A stretch of DNA of 64,000 nucleotides from an uncultured Candidatus Saccharibacteria bacterium. GTDB taxonomy: Bacteria > Patescibacteriota > Saccharimonadia > Saccharimonadales > Saccharimonadaceae. The translations under genes and the position numbers were made by a program. The stretch covers positions 1-64,000 of the forward strand of contig CAQOWG010000006.1 in assembly GCA_948851665.1 (NCBI GenBank), in the 5' to 3' direction. Positions 42,093-51,958 of this stretch are shown piece by piece. Each line of letters begins with the position of its first letter. The stretch's first letter is position 1. Under the pieces are notes generated by a model. That model worked only from the letters and a program-made list of their open reading frames with translations, had not been told where the DNA came from and searched no databases.

Positions 42093-43871
42093 TTATCTGC
42101 TCCCTATTAGTGGCTTTTGCCATGAAGCTGGGTAATTATTGGCCTGACCAAGTAACGTTGCGATTGTAGCAGCAATATTAGCTAGGCCAGGGTCTTTGAG
42201 CTTGGCTGCGTGATAGAGCTTGGCGTTATTGGTGTTATCGTAGAAGATGCAGGGAACTGGATTGGTGGTATGAGCAGTTTTCGCAGTTCCCCCGCGGTCG
42301 AGCAATTCTTCGGCGTTACCGTGATCGGCAGTGATTACCATCACGCCACCCAGAGCATCGACTCGCCTAGCGAGGCGTGCGAGCTGAATATCGATTGCTT
42401 CTAGAGCCACAATTGTTGGTTCGAGTTCGGCAAAATGCCCCACCATGTCACCGCCGGGGAAATTAATACGTACAAACTTATACTTATCAAGGTTCTCCAA
42501 TGCCACATCGGTGATTTCGGCAGACTTCATCCATGGCCGAGTATTGAACGGCTGTGAATCAGAGGGAATTTCGATGTGCTTCTCCCCTGGCGCTTTTCTG
42601 TAACTATTGCCGTTAAAATAATAGGTAATATGACCAAACTTTACAGTTTCAGAAATAGCGAGTTGGTTGATGTCTTGCTGCCCGAGAAAAGTATTGAGTG
42701 GGGTGTCGATGGTAACGGGCGGGACAAGGACGTGTTTAGGGATATGGCGATCGGCATCATATTCAGCGAGACCGGCGAAATAAATATGTGGACCAAGGTT
42801 ATTGTCCGGGTCTTTGACTGTCTTAGAGCCACCGGTGCGGTCAAACTTATCAAAACGAGCCGCCGTGAAAGCCTCGGCAATTTCGACAGCGCGATCTGCA
42901 CGAAAATCATAATAGATAACAGCGTCACCATTCATAATGCGACCAATTGGCTTAACCTTCCCAGCAACCTCAGCCGAAGAAGACTTAGCCTTGATAGCAC
43001 GAGAGGCAAGTGGGCTACGACCGACGACATTGTCAACAATTACGAAAGCCGGTAGGTATTGGTCTTGGATTCCAGGTTGCTCGGCGCGGAGGGTCTTGAT
43101 GGCTTCAGTGGCTGAGCTAAATTGCCTAGGGGCTTTGCCATAGACCATGGCGTCGTAGCCAAGTTTAACCATATTCCAATCGTTTTCGTAGCGATCTGCC
43201 GTCATCACCATACGACCGCCACCGGAAGCGATACGAATATCAGCATCCGGGAATTTCTGGCAGAACTTTTCAAGTCGTTCAATATATTTAGGCTCAGATT
43301 GGGGGGCAACGTCTCGACCATCAAAAATTGCATGAATACGCATACGACGGACACCCTCTTCGTAGGCCCGCGCAATCATTTGCTCAAGATGTTTAATGTC
43401 GCTATGGACACCGCCATCCGAGAAGATACCGCAGAAATGCAAGGTTGGCAAAGCATTTGGACTAATCTTTGCTTGTGATTGCCAGAATTTAACTGCAGAC
43501 GCAGCCCAGGTTTTATTACTACTAGTAGAAGTAGCATCATTGCCTGCTTTTAGAAACTTTATGGCGCCACGCCAGGCTTTGGATTCCCAAATATCGCCAG
43601 TAGCAAAAGCAACTTCTACCTGCGAGATGCCTTGTCGGATAATCTGGCCAGAGCCAATAGCGTTATGACCAACCTCTGAATTGCCCATTTGCCCCGGCAT
43701 AATACCAACCGCTTCACCGGAAGCAGCAAGGGGGATATTGAGGTATTTCATCATGGCAGTGTCAAGAAATTCAGTGTGCGCCTGGCGTACAGCATTCCCA
43801 CTGCGACGTAAACCCAATCCTACGCCATCCATGACAACGAGCACAACTGGACCATCGTAATGCAACTTCAT
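42093..43871 (-). CDS. gpmI: 2,3-bisphosphoglycerate-independent phosphoglycerate mutase
   Basis: 592 residues, about 80 longer than usual. VLVVMDGVGLG, catalytic Ser in GQMGNSEVGHNAIGSG, HIHAIFDGRDVAPQ-like segment (RIHAIFDGRDVAP), NVVGRS and ADHGNAEEL for the metals. Glycolysis. The start overlaps the aguA stop; being in the agmatine operon it may be co-expressed with that pathway. Confidence 0.93.
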   Translation of the reverse strand: MKLHYDGPVVLVVMDGVGLGLRRSGNAVRQAHTEFLDTAMMKYLNIPLAASGEAVGIMPGQMGNSEVGHNAIGSGQIIRQGISQVEVAFATGDIWESKAWRGAIKFLKAGNDATSTSSNKTWAASAVKFWQSQAKISPNALPTLHFCGIFSDGGVHSDIKHLEQMIARAYEEGVRRMRIHAIFDGRDVAPQSEPKYIERLEKFCQKFPDADIRIASGGGRMVMTADRYENDWNMVKLGYDAMVYGKAPRQFSSATEAIKTLRAEQPGIQDQYLPAFVIVDNVVGRSPLASRAIKAKSSSAEVAGKVKPIGRIMNGDAVIYYDFRADRAVEIAEAFTAARFDKFDRTGGSKTVKDPDNNLGPHIYFAGLAEYDADRHIPKHVLVPPVTIDTPLNTFLGQQDINQLAISETVKFGHITYYFNGNSYRKAPGEKHIEIPSDSQPFNTRPWMKSAEITDVALENLDKYKFVRINFPGGDMVGHFAELEPTIVALEAIDIQLARLARRVDALGGVMVITADHGNAEELLDRGGTAKTAHTTNPVPCIFYDNTNNAKLYHAAKLKDPGLANIAATIATLLGQANNYPASWQKPLIGSR

Positions 43872-44968
43872 GGCTTTGGCACCTGTTGAGTGATACAGTG
43901 GATATTGCCACCACCAAGCAGGATTTCACGGGCACCAGCGATTGGCTCAATCACACGATCTGGATAACATTCTTGGAGAACACGCATCGCCTCGGCGTCA
44001 TATTTATTGTCGAACTGGGGACAAAGAATGGCGCCATTAACAATACCAAAATTGACGTAAGAGCCTGCTAAGCGAGCTCCCTCTATGCGCGGGAAAGTTC
44101 CATCAACGGCGTCGACTCCTTGGGACTCTTCCTTAGTAATAAACATTGGGGCAGGGACGTGCAGTTTGACAACCTCGATTTGACGGCCTTTGGCATCAGT
44201 GACGCTCTGGAGATATTCGAGAGCCTTTTGACTACGCTCGTATTGTGGGTCGTCAGGATTGTCTTCCCAGGAAAGCACAACTTTACCGGGCTTAACGAAC
44301 TGAACAACATTATCAACGTGGCCATTAGTGTCTTCATCGCCGTAAAGACCATCCGGGATCCAGAGGACCTTCTCTGCACCAAGATATTCCTTAAGTTTTT
44401 CTTCGATCTGGTCTTTGGTGAGGTCTGGGTTGCGGCCAGGATCGAGAAGAGTTTCTTCGGTAACAATCACTGTGCCTTCGCCATCAACACAGATAGCGCC
44501 ACCTTCAAGCACAAAATCGTCTGTACGATAACGGTCAATACCCTCAATGTTGCAAACTTTAGCGCCGATTAAGTCATCGAGATCCCAAGGGAAATAGATA
44601 CCATCAACTAGACCACCGTAGCCATTGAACGCCCAGTCAACACCACGAATGCGACCCTCGCCATTAATGACGCAGCTCGGGCCAGAATCGCGAATCCAGG
44701 AATCATTATTGGAGATTTCGACAATACTAACATTTGGCATATTCATTCCGATAAGATTGCGGTATTGATCAGCGTTAGTACCGACAACGACTGGCTCATA
44801 CTTAGCCATGGTTTGAATGAGATTCTTAAAAACGGCTTGGGCAGGTTCAGCATTTTGACGCCAGTTGTCCTCGCGCTGCGGCCAAAGAATATAGATACAG
44901 CGGTGTTCATCAAGCTCGCAAGGCATATAGAAGCCATCAGCTTTAGGGGTACTATCAGTGATACGCAT
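43868..44968 (-). CDS. aguA: Agmatine deiminase
   Basis: 366 residues. MPCELDEHRCIYILWPQRED (substrate entry segment of the family), SNNDSWIRDSGPSCV, DFVLEGGAICVDGEGT, GHVDN and the catalytic Cys in LGGGNIHCITQQ near the C-terminus. It hydrolyses agmatine to N-carbamoylputrescine and ammonia. Part of an aguB-aguD-aguA operon. Confidence 0.93.
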   Translation of the reverse strand: MRITDSTPKADGFYMPCELDEHRCIYILWPQREDNWRQNAEPAQAVFKNLIQTMAKYEPVVVGTNADQYRNLIGMNMPNVSIVEISNNDSWIRDSGPSCVINGEGRIRGVDWAFNGYGGLVDGIYFPWDLDDLIGAKVCNIEGIDRYRTDDFVLEGGAICVDGEGTVIVTEETLLDPGRNPDLTKDQIEEKLKEYLGAEKVLWIPDGLYGDEDTNGHVDNVVQFVKPGKVVLSWEDNPDDPQYERSQKALEYLQSVTDAKGRQIEVVKLHVPAPMFITKEESQGVDAVDGTFPRIEGARLAGSYVNFGIVNGAILCPQFDNKYDAEAMRVLQECYPDRVIEPIAGAREILLGGGNIHCITQQVPKP

Positions 44969-46476
44969 TAACGAGTCCTCCGGGCAGCCTTGCGTTTAGT
45001 GGTAGCAGGAAGCTTGCCTTTACCATTTTTATATTTGCCAACTTTAGCAACTTTACCATATGTTACACGAATACCACGAACCATAAACTCACCAATGATA
45101 ATCATTAAGCATGAGCCAACGATGAGTGGCCAATTCTCGCTAAACATTTCAATATTGAACTCAGGGAAGAGCGTGAAGAACAGCGCAATTAAAAGAAGGA
45201 GAAATGGTACGGCGGAATAAAGGAAGATCTTAAATTTACCACCGCTAATCCAGAACCCGTTCTTGACTTGAGGGCCTTGCTTGTGGAGTTTCCAGAAAGA
45301 CACAAACATTGGCAGGTAGCAGAGAAGTAACATAACGAGGCTAAGCGAGAAGAAAGTCCAGAAAAGGTTAGTAAAATCGTAGATATCGGCTGGAGCGAAT
45401 TCAGCGATGAGGATACCAGCGACAGCAATAACCAACGCGACGACGCCAGTCCAAATAGAAACGACATAAGGAACGCCGGTTTTGCTACGTTTAGCCCAAG
45501 ATTTAGGGAATGCGCCATCGTCAGCGGCATAAGCAATGACCGAGTTGACACCGAAGTTCCAAGAAGCGATGTTGGCAATCAATGTATATATAAACATACC
45601 ACCAACTACGACCAGAATTGCCTTGATAGCCGCGGCCGAGAAACCAGCGACAGTAAGAAGGATACTATAACTGTCTAGGAGACCGGAGTTGGTCTGGAGT
45701 TCCTCAAGTGGGATAGCAACGCCAATACCAAAGCTGGGAAGAAGATAGAAGATTGCGATCAAAATACCACCGAGAATGATGGCCTTGGGAATTTCTTTTT
45801 TCGGGTTCTGCATGTCACTAGAGAATGTTGAAACAACTTCGAACCCAAGCATGTTAAAGATAATCAGAGATACGAAGCCAAGACCAGTGAAGTCAAATCC
45901 ACCGTTTTCGCCGACCATTGGAAGAAGATCGATCCATGAATCGATTGGGTTGGCAGTGCCTTGAGTGACAAGTACATAGATACCAAGGCCACCGAGCCCG
46001 GCCATAAAGATAAATTTCACAAAGGCACCAATGTTGGAAAGCCAATCGCTTTGTGAGATACGTAGGACACCAAGTACAGAGACTAGAACGATATAGAAGA
46101 CTTGAATCGCAAGGACCATTGTCCAAGTCATTTCGACGCCAAGCATCTGCATGAGATATGTTGTGACGAGATCAGCAAGGGAGGCAATCCAAAGAGGGTA
46201 ATTGACCCAGTAATACCAAGCGACACGGCTAGCCCATTTTTCGCCGAGAGCTTTTTCAACCCAGTGATAAATACCACCTTCAGAAGGATACTGGGTACCA
46301 AGCTCAGCAGAAATTAAACCATAGGGGACAAAGAAGGCGACAAGCATAATAATCCACCAGATGTACTGAGAATTACCAATGGCAGCAGTCGGAGCGACAG
46401 CGTCGCCGACTAAGATAATGCAGACTGTGGCGAGCACGGCGCTCAGCAGCCTAAACTTGGGTTTTTTCTTTGGCAT
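44968..46476 (-). CDS. aguD: APC family amino acid/polyamine antiporter (likely agmatine/putrescine)
   Basis: 502 residues, 12 hydrophobic segments, APC-family signature near the N-terminus (ELGTQYPSEGGIYHWVEKALG) and IIFNMLGFEVVSTFSSDMQNPKKEIP. Its place between the putrescine carbamoyltransferase and agmatine deiminase genes points to agmatine/putrescine exchange; this is from context, not from substrate residues. Basic tail. Overlaps aguA at its stop (TAATG) and aguB at its start. Confidence 0.85.
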   Translation of the reverse strand: MPKKKPKFRLLSAVLATVCIILVGDAVAPTAAIGNSQYIWWIIMLVAFFVPYGLISAELGTQYPSEGGIYHWVEKALGEKWASRVAWYYWVNYPLWIASLADLVTTYLMQMLGVEMTWTMVLAIQVFYIVLVSVLGVLRISQSDWLSNIGAFVKFIFMAGLGGLGIYVLVTQGTANPIDSWIDLLPMVGENGGFDFTGLGFVSLIIFNMLGFEVVSTFSSDMQNPKKEIPKAIILGGILIAIFYLLPSFGIGVAIPLEELQTNSGLLDSYSILLTVAGFSAAAIKAILVVVGGMFIYTLIANIASWNFGVNSVIAYAADDGAFPKSWAKRSKTGVPYVVSIWTGVVALVIAVAGILIAEFAPADIYDFTNLFWTFFSLSLVMLLLCYLPMFVSFWKLHKQGPQVKNGFWISGGKFKIFLYSAVPFLLLLIALFFTLFPEFNIEMFSENWPLIVGSCLMIIIGEFMVRGIRVTYGKVAKVGKYKNGKGKLPATTKRKAARRTR

Positions 46477-47492
46477 TAATCCTCCTTTTGTTTTTTAATT
46501 TCGTCCAAAGTTTCCTCTGCGACGCCACCAAAGTACAAAACTAAACCGCGCTGGGCAGTGAGGCGGTTTTCAGCTTGATCCCAAGCAATCGAATGCGGGC
46601 CGTCTAGAACGTCATCCGTGACTTCCTCACCACGATTAGCGGGGAGACAATGCATGAATTTAACGTGCTCGTTCCCGGTCGCAGCAAGCATCTCGGCATT
46701 AACTTGATATTTGGGATAAAATTCACGCATATAAACTTCTTTGGGGGTCTCCTTATCATAGAGACCATACCAAACATCAGTATAGATAAAATCGGCGCCC
46801 TCAAGCACAGCAGGGTTATCGGAAACGTGAACTGAACCGCCATAGCGTTGATTATTAGCACGACCAATTTTTAGATATTCATCGGAAAGCCACTTGGCAG
46901 GGGGAGCGTATTGGACGAATTCCATGCCCATTTTACTAGTAATCATCATGAGCGAACCACAAACTTGGGTACAATCACCGACAAAAACAACTTTAACTTT
47001 ATCAAGAGGCTTACCTTCTGGCAAATGATCGAAAATCGTAATGATGTCGCCAAGTTCCTGGGTAGGGTGATTCCAGTCAGACATGCCGTTAATAACTGGG
47101 ACACTGGAACGAGCAGCTAGTTCGAGTACGCTTTCATGGTGATTGACACGAGCCATAATTAGATCACACATGCGTGCGAGGACTTGAGCGGTATCACCAA
47201 TAGTTTCATGAGCACCAAGTTGAATAGAGCCAGGGGCGAGGTTGAGTGCATGGCCACCAAGCTGTTCCATGGCAACTTCGAAAGACACTCGAGTACGGGT
47301 GGATTTTTGTTCAAAAATCATGGCAAGATTTTTGTGATAGAGGGTACTCAATGTCTTCCCGGATTTGATGTAGTCGCGAACAGTAGTGGAAAGCTTGATC
47401 ATATCAAGCATTTCTGATTGGTCAAAATCAGTAGTATCTATGTAGTCTTTGTGTGTTGGTTTAGAGTGATCGAGTTGATATGGATTATACAT
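46476..47492 (-). CDS. aguB: Putrescine carbamoyltransferase
   Basis: 338 residues. Carbamoyl-phosphate motif KSTRTRVSFE, AMEQLGGHALNLAPGSIQLG, VINGMSDWNHPTQELGD, DVWYGLYD and HCLPANRGEEVTDDV; these follow the putrescine carbamoyltransferase of enterococci very closely as I remember it. It converts N-carbamoylputrescine and phosphate to putrescine and carbamoyl phosphate. An ATP-forming carbamate kinase is not in the window. TGCTATAAT is 6 nt before the ATG. Confidence 0.88.
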   Translation of the reverse strand: MYNPYQLDHSKPTHKDYIDTTDFDQSEMLDMIKLSTTVRDYIKSGKTLSTLYHKNLAMIFEQKSTRTRVSFEVAMEQLGGHALNLAPGSIQLGAHETIGDTAQVLARMCDLIMARVNHHESVLELAARSSVPVINGMSDWNHPTQELGDIITIFDHLPEGKPLDKVKVVFVGDCTQVCGSLMMITSKMGMEFVQYAPPAKWLSDEYLKIGRANNQRYGGSVHVSDNPAVLEGADFIYTDVWYGLYDKETPKEVYMREFYPKYQVNAEMLAATGNEHVKFMHCLPANRGEEVTDDVLDGPHSIAWDQAENRLTAQRGLVLYFGGVAEETLDEIKKQKED

Positions 47493-47608
47493 ATGCTTAT
47501 TATAGCATATGCAAAAAGCTGAAGGAACTATTGACTTTTTAGTGGTTTAATTCCCTAGTGTTTCAGGTGGGCTTTGGGGCAGCGGTGAATTTATGCTATA
47601 ATCAAGCC

Positions 47609-48664
47609 ATGGGAATTCAGAGACAGCAGGACCAGGAGCCGAACCAACCGAAACCAGAACGCATCGTAGATACGCGCATGGACGAGGAAAATTTGGCTGA
47701 ACAAGCTGAGGAAATATCGCTTCGGCCGCTGACTTTTCAAGATTACGTAGGCCAGGAACGGTTGAAAAAAAATCTAAAATTAGCAATTGATGCCGTTAAA
47801 AAGCGCGATGATGGGACAACGCTCGATCATGTGCTTCTATATGGCCCACCAGGACTTGGAAAGACCACAATGGCAAATATTATTGCGCACGAAATGGGCG
47901 CGAGCCTTAGAGTAACAAGCGGGCCAGCGATTGAACGGGCGGGCGATTTAGCTTCAATCCTAACGAATTTGCAAAATGGCGACGTATTATTTATTGATGA
48001 GATTCACCGATTGCGCCGAGCAGTCGAAGAGGTGCTTTATTCGGCGATGGAAGATTATAAACTTGATATCGTAATTGGTAAAGGTCCGGCAGCGCGAAGC
48101 GTGCGACTGGATTTGCCAAAATTTACTGTAGTAGGAGCAACGACACGGACTGGTTCCCTGGCCGGTCCGCTGAGGGACCGCTTTGGCCTAATTCATCGTT
48201 TAGAATATTATAAAACTGCGGAAATCGAGAAGATTATTGACCGGACGGCAAGAATTTTGGGCACGGAAATCGCGCCGGAAGCGACGAAGCTGCTGGCGAC
48301 ACGTTCACGCTTGACACCGCGGATTGCAAATCGCTTGACTAAGCGAGTACGGGACTATGCTGAAGTACATGGTAATGGTTTTATTGACGAGAAGTTGACT
48401 CGTGGAGCGCTAGAGCTAATGGAGATCGACGAGCTAGGTCTCGATCCAGCGGATCGAAACATGCTGGAGTTGATGCTGGAAAATTATGGTGATAGGCCAG
48501 TAGGGTTGACGACAATTGCGGCGCTAACTGGTGACGAGGCGGCAACAGTTGAAGACTACTACGAACCATATATGTTACAGATGGGGCTAATTGAACGCAC
48601 GCCTCGTGGACGAGCCGTGACTTTGAAAGCCAAGGAGCATTTAAAGAAGGTAAAAGGCGACTAA
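47609..48664 (+). CDS. ruvB: Holliday junction branch migration helicase RuvB
   Basis: 351 residues from the ATG at 47609, 6 nt after TGCTATAAT (leaderless). [19 protein letters not shown], Walker [43 protein letters not shown] (sensor) and the winged-helix end ([19 protein letters not shown], then RTPRGR). Length is usual. The frame extends upstream to 47558 but that part spans the promoter. Confidence 0.96.
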   Translation: MGIQRQQDQEPNQPKPERIVDTRMDEENLAEQAEEISLRPLTFQDYVGQERLKKNLKLAIDAVKKRDDGTTLDHVLLYGPPGLGKTTMANIIAHEMGASLRVTSGPAIERAGDLASILTNLQNGDVLFIDEIHRLRRAVEEVLYSAMEDYKLDIVIGKGPAARSVRLDLPKFTVVGATTRTGSLAGPLRDRFGLIHRLEYYKTAEIEKIIDRTARILGTEIAPEATKLLATRSRLTPRIANRLTKRVRDYAEVHGNGFIDEKLTRGALELMEIDELGLDPADRNMLELMLENYGDRPVGLTTIAALTGDEAATVEDYYEPYMLQMGLIERTPRGRAVTLKAKEHLKKVKGD

Positions 48665-48702
48665 GCGCCGCCTTTGCATAGATTATTGAAAGGGTTGGAG
48701 AT

Positions 48703-49323
48703 TTACCAGTTTTTAACTTCGTCGAAACGACTGATGAGACTGGCGACGATTTTGCGGGTCGATCCGGAAACATTCTCCGGAATATCCTGCAGGTCGAAAT
48801 ACTCAAGTTCCAGATTTTCATAGTTGGGCTTGAGTTCCCCGGTGCAGTGCTTGGCGACATAAATTATCTTAATCGAAGAAATTATGTCACCGTTGGGGTA
48901 ATAGTGTGGCGTGCCAGAAAGCTCGTCAAAAAGATGCAAATCTTCTATCTCGGCATCGAGACTAGTCTCCCGACTAATGTCACCAACTATACACTCTTTG
49001 ACCGACTCTCCAGGGCCGACTGTACCACCCGGAATGCTCCATTTACCGTCGTCACTACGACGCTCCAACAAAATACGCATGGAATCGTCCAGTACAACAG
49101 CGGTAGCGACCGAAAGCACAATCGGAAAATGTCCGACTAGCTTCCGTAAGGTCTTGATATAGCCATTAGTCTTGTCGCGCCAGGGCCACTGGGTCGGATC
49201 TTTCAGATCAGATTCATCCAGAGCCTTGATCGTTTCAATGAACTTCTTCTGCTCGTCATCAAGTATACCCCCCCCCATTTCGATTTTTTCGATGAACTGC
49301 ATTAAATTTGGATTCATATTCAC
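48703..49323 (-). CDS. Nudix hydrolase
   Basis: 206 residues: helical N-terminal about 80 residues (KIEMGGGILDDEQKKFIETI), then the Nudix domain ATAVVLDDSMRILLERR and box GTVGPGESVKECIVGDISRE with TSLDAEIE. The last E-x-x-E positions of the box (REUxEE) are altered (SRETSL), so hydrolase activity is uncertain. Monocistronic, divergent from thyA. Confidence 0.8.
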   Translation of the reverse strand: MNMNPNLMQFIEKIEMGGGILDDEQKKFIETIKALDESDLKDPTQWPWRDKTNGYIKTLRKLVGHFPIVLSVATAVVLDDSMRILLERRSDDGKWSIPGGTVGPGESVKECIVGDISRETSLDAEIEDLHLFDELSGTPHYYPNGDIISSIKIIYVAKHCTGELKPNYENLELEYFDLQDIPENVSGSTRKIVASLISRFDEVKNW

Positions 49324-49482
49324 TGATGAATCACTCCTCTCTTTCTGTGATGTGCAATTCAGCCAGCCAATACAAGATTGGCTAACTATACTACATTTAC
49401 CATTGTATCACAGATTTCCAATTTTGTCAATACTTTTACGCTTATCAGAGGTGTGGTAGAATAGAACAAAGATGGAGGTATT

Positions 49483-50424
49483 ATGGAGCTGAATTACAAA
49501 CCAGTGGCAGAACGGACGGTGGACGAGCAATACAAGCGGCTGATTCGCGAGGTGATGGAGAAGGGTATTCGAGGTCCGGGCGTAATGGTGGGGACGGATG
49601 GCAAAGAAGTTGATACAATTGATTTGATGGGGCCAACGCCGGCGCGGTTTAATATTCTAGAAAATGGCGTACCGCTAATTACGGAGCGGGAAATTAAGTT
49701 TTGGAAATCGTCGGTTGGCGAGTTGCTAGGTTTTATCAACGGCGCGCGCACGCAGGAAGAGCTGGAGAAATTTGGTTGCAAATGGTGGAAGTTTTGGGCG
49801 ACACCAGAAAAATGCGCAAAACGAGGTTTGGAGCCGGGTGATATTGGCCCAGGGAGTTATGGTGCGGCGTTTACGCATTTTCCGACTGCTGAGGACCCGA
49901 CTTATGACGCCGCTAAAGGCGTTGGTGGTTTTGACCAAATTACAGAAATCATCAAACAAATTAAGGAACGTCCGGAATTGAAGGCGCACTTTATCAGTCC
50001 ATGGATTCCGCAGTATACGATTCGCAACCATGATCACCAACAAAAAGTGGTGGTGGTTCCCTGCCACGGGTGGATGCATTTTAGAGTTTTTGGCGACAAA
50101 TTAAGTTTAGTGATGTTCCAACGCAGTTGCGATATTTTGATTGGATGTCCGACCAACTGGATTCAGTACTCGGCATTTTTGATTGCAATGGCAGAAGTGC
50201 TGGGGCTAGTTCCCTACGAGTTCGTTCATTTGATTTCCGATGCACATATTTATACCGACCAGCTGCCGTGGGTAGACGAAATTTTGTCGCGCAAGAGCCA
50301 TCCGTTCCCAACTTTAAAGCTGGTAAATCGTCACGAGAACATTAAAGACTATCGTCCAGACGATTTTGAATTGACAGACTATACGGCAGAGCCGGCGATT
50401 AAGGGTATCCCAACGGCAATTTAG
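49483..50424 (+). CDS. thyA: Thymidylate synthase family enzyme
   Basis: 313 residues. Nucleophile Cys in VVVPCHGWMHF (about 193), phosphate-binding QRSCD (about 212), GCPTNWIQYSAFLIAMA (family GxPFNxxxYA, with Thr for Phe), and HIYTDQ near the end of the core. It should methylate dUMP to dTMP with methylene-tetrahydrofolate. The nucleobase-selecting Asn (PTN) is present. Followed by the deaminase fusion that could supply dUMP. Confidence 0.88.
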   Translation: MELNYKPVAERTVDEQYKRLIREVMEKGIRGPGVMVGTDGKEVDTIDLMGPTPARFNILENGVPLITEREIKFWKSSVGELLGFINGARTQEELEKFGCKWWKFWATPEKCAKRGLEPGDIGPGSYGAAFTHFPTAEDPTYDAAKGVGGFDQITEIIKQIKERPELKAHFISPWIPQYTIRNHDHQQKVVVVPCHGWMHFRVFGDKLSLVMFQRSCDILIGCPTNWIQYSAFLIAMAEVLGLVPYEFVHLISDAHIYTDQLPWVDEILSRKSHPFPTLKLVNRHENIKDYRPDDFELTDYTAEPAIKGIPTAI

Positions 50425-50436
50425 GAAAGGAATAGG

Positions 50437-51921
50437 ATGGACGCAGAAAGAACAGCAAAACTAGAAGCAGCGCGGGCGGCTGGTAAGACTATTGGCCTTG
50501 TGCAAGGATCATGGGATATGTTCCATTTGGGACATTTATGCTATCTGCAGAAGGCACGGCGAGCATGCGATTTTTTAGTGATTGCGATGGACGACGACGA
50601 AAAAATTCGTCATCGCAAGGGCAGTAACCGACCAATTATTCCACTTGAGGAGCGCTATCAAATGATTGAACGGCTGAATATCGCCGATATTCTGGTAGTG
50701 AAGCACTTAGGTGAGCCGCACTGGGGGTTGATTCGAGCGCTGAAGCCAGACGTACTAATCGCAATTAAAGAAAATTATAGCGATAATGAAGTAAAGGAGT
50801 TGGAGAAAATTTGCGGGGAGGTGCGAGTGTTGCCGCGTCAGGCTGCAACTTCAACTTCGGAGATTATCCGACGAACTCTGATCGCTAACGGTGTAAAGGC
50901 ACTTTTGAAGCAAGACCCTCGGGTGAGTAATGCCGTACAACAGCTCAAAGAACGGCTGGGCGACTGGGAGAAGTTGCCAGAGCCATGGGGAGAACTTATC
51001 AATTATGCGGAGCGGTCGACTGACTGGATTGCACCGACGGCGTCGTGCTGTTTTTGGAATGGCAAATGGCGCTTTGGTACCAATAAAATTGACCAGAGCA
51101 TTCCGAAAAAGGATATTGAGAAACGTTCGGAATTACTTTATTCGACAGTGGAGCACGGCGAGATTAACATGCTCAAAAAGATGGATGATGCCGATCTTTC
51201 GAATGCGCCAGTTTATACGATTCTCTTCCCCTGCGATCAGTGTATGAAGACTTTAATTGATAAGGGCGTGAAGACGATTTATTACCTGGAGGATCATCCG
51301 GATAGGGGCTGGAGCAAACGTTCGCACGAACGAGCGGAGAAAAAAGGTATCCGCACGGTGCAGGTACGGGTGAACGAAGACGGTGAGGTGGTGGAACGCG
51401 AAGACGGTGCCGTGGAGACGATGACTTTGGGGGAATCCAATGCGAAATACGGCCAATTCAAATATATTGATCCACGCAATGCACGAGAACAAAACCAGCT
51501 CGATGTAATGAAAGAGTTTGAGGAAAAAGGTTTGGATCCACTGGCGCCAGAAAACGTCAACGAAGACGAACAAGAAGTTCTGATGCGCAAGAAATACTGG
51601 TATGTCGTAAAAAACCGTTATCCTTACCCTGAAGTAGAGCAACATATCGCGATTTTCGCGAATGATCCAATCTATGACATTGATGATGTAACGCCAAAAA
51701 TGTGGGCGGAACTGCAAACAATCTGGAAGGAACTGAGAGAACAACTACAAATCCCGGGTGGGGCGTTCTGCTTCCGTTGGGGGGATACACTGCGTTCGGG
51801 CGCCTCACTCAAGCGGGTGCATGCGCATGTGATTACACCGACTTCGGGCAAGAAAACTCGCTTTAGTATTGGTTGCTCGCGACTCGGTATTAAAGACGGC
51901 TTGAAATGGGACGAAAAATAG
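50437..51921 (+). CDS. Fusion: cytidylyltransferase-like, dCMP-deaminase-like and HIT-like domains
   Basis: 494 residues. Residues about 15-160 are an HxGH nucleotidyltransferase (GSWDMFHLGHLCYLQKA, then a TSTSEIIRRTL motif equal to ISSTxxR). Residues about 190-330 are a cytidine/deoxycytidylate deaminase: HGEINML (Zn and Glu) and PCDQCM (Zn), though preceded by SSCCFWNG. Residues about 390-494 are HIT-like: RVHAHVITP with H-x-H-x-x. The three-domain order is unusual. Downstream of thyA by 12 nt, so probably pyrimidine/nucleotide metabolism; substrates unproved. Confidence 0.75.
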   Translation: MDAERTAKLEAARAAGKTIGLVQGSWDMFHLGHLCYLQKARRACDFLVIAMDDDEKIRHRKGSNRPIIPLEERYQMIERLNIADILVVKHLGEPHWGLIRALKPDVLIAIKENYSDNEVKELEKICGEVRVLPRQAATSTSEIIRRTLIANGVKALLKQDPRVSNAVQQLKERLGDWEKLPEPWGELINYAERSTDWIAPTASCCFWNGKWRFGTNKIDQSIPKKDIEKRSELLYSTVEHGEINMLKKMDDADLSNAPVYTILFPCDQCMKTLIDKGVKTIYYLEDHPDRGWSKRSHERAEKKGIRTVQVRVNEDGEVVEREDGAVETMTLGESNAKYGQFKYIDPRNAREQNQLDVMKEFEEKGLDPLAPENVNEDEQEVLMRKKYWYVVKNRYPYPEVEQHIAIFANDPIYDIDDVTPKMWAELQTIWKELREQLQIPGGAFCFRWGDTLRSGASLKRVHAHVITPTSGKKTRFSIGCSRLGIKDGLKWDEK

Positions 51922-51958
51922 TTTAACCTTGTGCTATAATTATTTAAAAGGAGAAAAT

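Noticed and set aside
47558..47608. N-terminal extension of ruvB
   Set aside because: It contains the TATAAT promoter; the RuvB-like sequence begins after 47609.
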